From Planctomyces sp. (GTDB taxonomy: Bacteria; Planctomycetota; Planctomycetia; Planctomycetales; Planctomycetaceae), in contig SXKJ01000160.1 in NCBI GenBank assembly GCA_005778115.1, positions 1-35,365 of the forward strand: 35,365 nucleotides of DNA, written 5' to 3'. Every line of letters begins with the position of its first letter. Position 1 is the first letter of the stretch. The position numbers and the translations under genes are program-made. The notes under the pieces are model-generated. The model was not told where the DNA came from. It did no database searches and saw only the letters and a list, made by a program, of their open reading frames with translations. Below are positions 32,561 to 35,365 of this stretch, piece by piece.

Positions 32561-34540
32561 TCAGTCAGGTCGACTCCATCGACCGACTTCCTTCCCTCCC
32601 TGCTTGGCCACAATCTCGTCGTCCAAGATCTCGACCGCGACCGCCGGGTTGTTCCCTTTCTTCAGCGTAAATTTCTCGGTGTCAAACTCGACGTCGCCGG
32701 ACTTGATATGCAGCGTGTGATCGCCGGGTATGAGCTTGTATTCGTGATCGCCCTCTTTGAGTTCGATGGTCTCATCGTCGAACGCGACCTGCACGTCCTT
32801 GGAATGAAGCTCAATCCTGACCAGTGCATCGCCGTGGCGGAACCAGAGCGGGACGGCCAGCAGTAACAACGCTCCGAAGCCGACCACCGCCAGTGACAGT
32901 GCGAGTTTCTTGCCTTGCTTCTGCTTGGGGACGGGAGCGGCCTTTGTGACGAAGGTGGGCTCATCGGCGAAGTCCGGGAACCCGGAAGTGGTGCTCGGCG
33001 ATTCGTCTTTGGGAGCGGGAGGTGTTGGCACCTTGGTAGGCGTGAGGTCGGTTTTGCGTTCGGGTGGCGTGTTCGGATTGGGCGGGGCACTGATGTCGCC
33101 GGATCGTCTGAATTCGGCTTTTTTGGAGGCACTGTAGTCGGCGAGCGTCGTGGCGAACTCGGTCATGGTCGGGTAGCGATCCGCGTGATGTTTCGCGATG
33201 GCCTTGAGGACGATCGCTTCCAAAACAGGATCGAGATCGCGGCGATGCATCGTCGGTGGATCAGGTGGCGTCGTGAGGATCTTGGCGAAGAGCGCCGTTA
33301 CGGGTGCATCCGGTGCCACGTCGAACGGGAGATGTGCCGTCAGCAGTTCGTAGAAGATCACTCCCAAGCTGTAGACGTCACTGTGAGGGCCAATGTCGTC
33401 CAAGTTCCCGTGGAGTTGTTCCAGCGACATGTACGCGGGCGTGCCGATGATCATGCCGTTTTTTGTCAGCCGCTGATCGCGCACGCCGATCTTGCGAGCG
33501 AGTCCAAAGTCAGTGACCTTCGGTTTGCCGTCGGTCGTCACCATGATGTTCGCAGGTTTGAGATCGCGATGAATGATCCCCTGCTTGTGGGCGGTCCCGA
33601 CGGCCTGCGCGACTTGGCGAACCAACTGCACCACCGCCAAATCTTTGAGACCTTTCGAGCCCACCAGCTTGGTGAGCGGTTTACCGTCGATGTATTCCAT
33701 CGTCAGGTAGCGGCGGCCGTCGATCTCGCCAACGTCGAAGACCTAACAGATGTAGGCATGCGAGAGCTTCGCAGCGGTCTTGGCTTCACGATCAAAGCGT
33801 TCGAGTTCATCGGAGTCATTCGCCGCGCTGACATGCGGCACCTTGAGCGCGACTTCGCGATCCAGTTGCGTATCCAAAGCGAGATAAACTGTCCCCATGC
33901 CTCCGTCGCCGAGTTCTCGCAGGATGCGGTAACGGCCGAAGACCTTCGGCAGTTCCTTGCGCGGAGCATCTGACAAAGAACCGGCGAGCGGGCCGGCGTC
34001 AGCCCCTCGGTCTTTCGACGACTCCTTCCCGTCCGGCGGACGAACCACCCCTCGCTCGACGCCGGGCGTGGTGGCGGAACCCAAACTGATGACCTTGGAA
34101 GTATCTCGTTTGGCGACTTTGCGCTGTACGGGCTCCTGGGCTTCCACCTGGCGGATGAGCTGTTGCAGTTCCGGCGCTTGCTTGGGGAATCGTCTCGCGA
34201 AATCCCCGAACCGAGGCGGCTCACCAAACTGCCGACGAGCTTCCCATTCCACGAAGAGCAACAACGAGGAAACGGTTTCGGTCGTGCCGAGGTCCGGAAA
34301 CCGCCTGAGGTATTGTTCGATCTCGGTGTTTTGCCCCGACTGCCAACGGCGATCGAGGTCGATCTCCACCAGTTCAGCGAGCGCTCGCCGGCGTGATTCG
34401 GGCGACCAACTAGCAAGCTCGGCCGAGAAGATGTCGATTTGCCCCGCGTCCCAGTTTTGTTCAAAGCGCAACCTGAGATCGGCGATCCGATCCGAGTCGG
34501 ACCGAGCAACGGGCAGTTCCGACTTCGGTGGCGTAGCCAT
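32561..34540 (-). pseudogene. Membrane Ser/Thr kinase interrupted by an amber codon
   Basis: One frame of 660 codons. Residues 1-265 carry a helical N-terminal region with an RRFP motif, a linker, and the kinase N-lobe (GDGGMGTVY, Lys233). Codon 266 is TAG (33745-33743). The same frame continues VFDVGEIDGRRYLTMEYIDG, HRDLKPAN (His324), DFGLAR and GTPAYMSLEQ. A Pro/Thr-rich linker, a membrane helix (SLAVVGFGALLLLAVPLWF) and an extracytoplasmic tail follow. CAG-to-TAG at the usual ICQV position would explain the break. Translation would stop before the catalytic loop, and the ATG at 33700 downstream lacks the ATP-binding lobe. A family F repeat is embedded in the linker (residues 179-187). Confidence 0.85.
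33983..34005. repeat. Family F repeat inside kinase coding sequence
   Basis: GGCGAGCGGG followed by CCGGCGTCAGCCC, one mismatch from the copies at 17-39 and 34634-34656. It is translated as GADAGPLAG in the linker between the helical region and the kinase domain. Confidence 0.75.
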
Positions 34541-34633
34541 GCTGGTCTCGTGGTGCTTTCAGCAACGTTTGAGCAGCTGTTTTGAATTGATGTGAGTTTA
34601 CGAATCAAGCACCCCAGCGAAAGTTTTGAGCCT

Positions 34634-34656
34634 GGCGAGCGGGGCGGCGTCAGCCC
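34634..34656. repeat. Family F repeat beside the transposase 3' end
   Basis: Exact reverse complement of the copy at 17-39. It lies 14 bases past the transposase stop and could belong to the end of that element or be independent of it. Confidence 0.8.
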
Positions 34657-34669
34657 AATGGCACTTACT

Positions 34670-35365
34670 TTAAGAGTCTGGTTTGGGTTCGGGCGTTTTG
34701 GGTTTTCGTTTTTTGAATTGGGTGGATTTTGGTCGTCGGGCGTAGGTTTCTCGTTCGAACGAACGGCCGGGACGATTCGGGAGTTTGTCTTGCGTGCCAA
34801 TCAGCAAAGCTTGACGTTATTTGGCGCGCCAGCCAGAGGAGTCCTTGGCTTGCGAGGACCAGAGAACAATATTGAATGTGGTCCAATTGCTTTTGAAGCT
34901 CATGCGGCGTGGGGGCTGGGCAATGAGCGTGGCGGCTTGTCGGCGGAATTGCGTCACCAGGTTGTAGGCCACCAGCGAGGTCAGTAATTCTTTGTTGAAC
35001 ATCTCGACGCTTCTGGCCTGGATGCGTTCGGTGTTCAGCACCACTTTGAGGTTGCGGATATCGACCTCGACGTCGCCGCGGTGCCGATACAGTTCCGACA
35101 GGACTTCCGCCTGATGTGGCAGGCTCGTCACCAGGAACAGCGTCAGCGTGTCATGAATGCGGATCTCGTGCAGGCGGACTTTCAGAACGGCATCGGAGGG
35201 CAAGTCCGGATGCGTTTGGCGTTCCTTCGAGGCTGTGAGTTTTTTCTGAAAGTCGATTCGGATCATTTTTCCCGGCAGCGGTTTTTTGCTGCGGGGTTTT
35301 TTGGTCCAGTTCGTGTTGGATTTTGGCAACGGGATTGTTGCCGTCGTTGGTCTCGATTCCTGGTC
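34670..35365 (-). mobile_element. IS4-type transposase, 3' part, with one in-frame stop; runs off the window
   Basis: The frame is open from the window edge to TAA at 34819-34817 and then continues in the same frame to TAA at 34672. It contains the IS4 YREK signature in YRHRGDVEVDIRNLK (Y, R, E and K correctly spaced), then NTERIQARSVEMFNKELLTS and NLVTQFRRQA. After the internal stop come DKLPNRPGRSFERE and RRPKST, the usual C-terminus. The first two catalytic Asp residues lie outside the window. The internal stop would remove about 49 residues. Terminal inverted repeats cannot be judged with one end missing. Confidence 0.85.

Noticed and set aside
32915-33973. 352-codon plus-strand frame
   Set aside because: Antisense to the interrupted kinase, whose sense frame shows all kinase motifs.

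Overview
The window looks like chromosomal DNA of a member of the Planctomycetota. That rests on gene content rather than on a marker gene: Ser/Thr kinases with an N-terminal CPxC zinc ribbon, FHA or WD40 modules, a BBP7-type outer-membrane barrel, DUF1080 and DUF6807/PmoA proteins, a secreted 7-bladed lactonase, a REC protein ending in a zinc ribbon, a DUF1553 remnant, and a high-GC genome full of short hairpin repeats. Genus cannot be given.

Layout. 1-4.1 kb (+): phosphoglucomutase/phosphomannomutase, myo-inositol-1-phosphate synthase and an overlapping UbiA-family prenyltransferase, a run that could take hexose phosphate to inositol phosphate and on to a prenylated product. 4.1-4.9 kb (-): a small unknown gene, tRNA-Glu(UUC) with its own promoter and terminator, and csrA. 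5.3-8.4 kb (+): REC-zinc ribbon protein, FHA protein, rsmD, an SDR and a small conserved-looking protein. 8.4-10.3 kb (-): a lipoprotein and a membrane glycosyltransferase 2. 10.4-12.9 kb (+): M50-like membrane protease, archaeal-type phosphoglycerate mutase and a PhyH-type dioxygenase. 12.9-15.8 kb: a DUF1553 remnant, a polytopic membrane protein and a secreted DUF1080 protein. 15.8-16.7 kb (-): a decayed kinase tail and a small antitoxin-like gene followed by an HNH gene with one nonsense codon. 16.8-20.2 kb (-): a WD40 receptor-like kinase with 14 blades. 20.3-24.3 kb (-): a copper-protein-like gene behind a membrane-embedded sigma-54 activator. 24.8-26.1 kb (+): a BBP7 barrel with an 11-C tract. 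26.1-30.9 kb (-): DUF6807, lactonase and two paralogous sulfotransferases. 30.9-34.5 kb (-): an FHA kinase and a second kinase broken by an amber codon. 34.6 kb to the edge (-): the 3' part of an IS4-type transposase, also with a nonsense codon.

The two most interesting themes are not conventional genes. (1) Several sequence-unrelated families of short hairpin repeats share one architecture: two inverted hairpin units about 83-87 bp end to end, like the REPINs described in other bacteria. Copies form a kinase leader and stop codon, and one whole doublet sits in frame inside the kinase catalytic domain. (2) Between the membrane sigma-54 activator and the BBP7 gene lies a near-consensus -24/-12 promoter, followed about 20 nt after the predicted start by a long inverted repeat ending in a T-run. 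This is a candidate sigma-54-dependent small RNA or attenuating leader.

Three reading frames (HNH, kinase, IS4 transposase) are each interrupted by a single in-frame stop and otherwise look intact, and two further gene remnants are present, so the region appears to be losing genes actively. No CRISPR array, prophage, defence island or biosynthetic cluster was seen.
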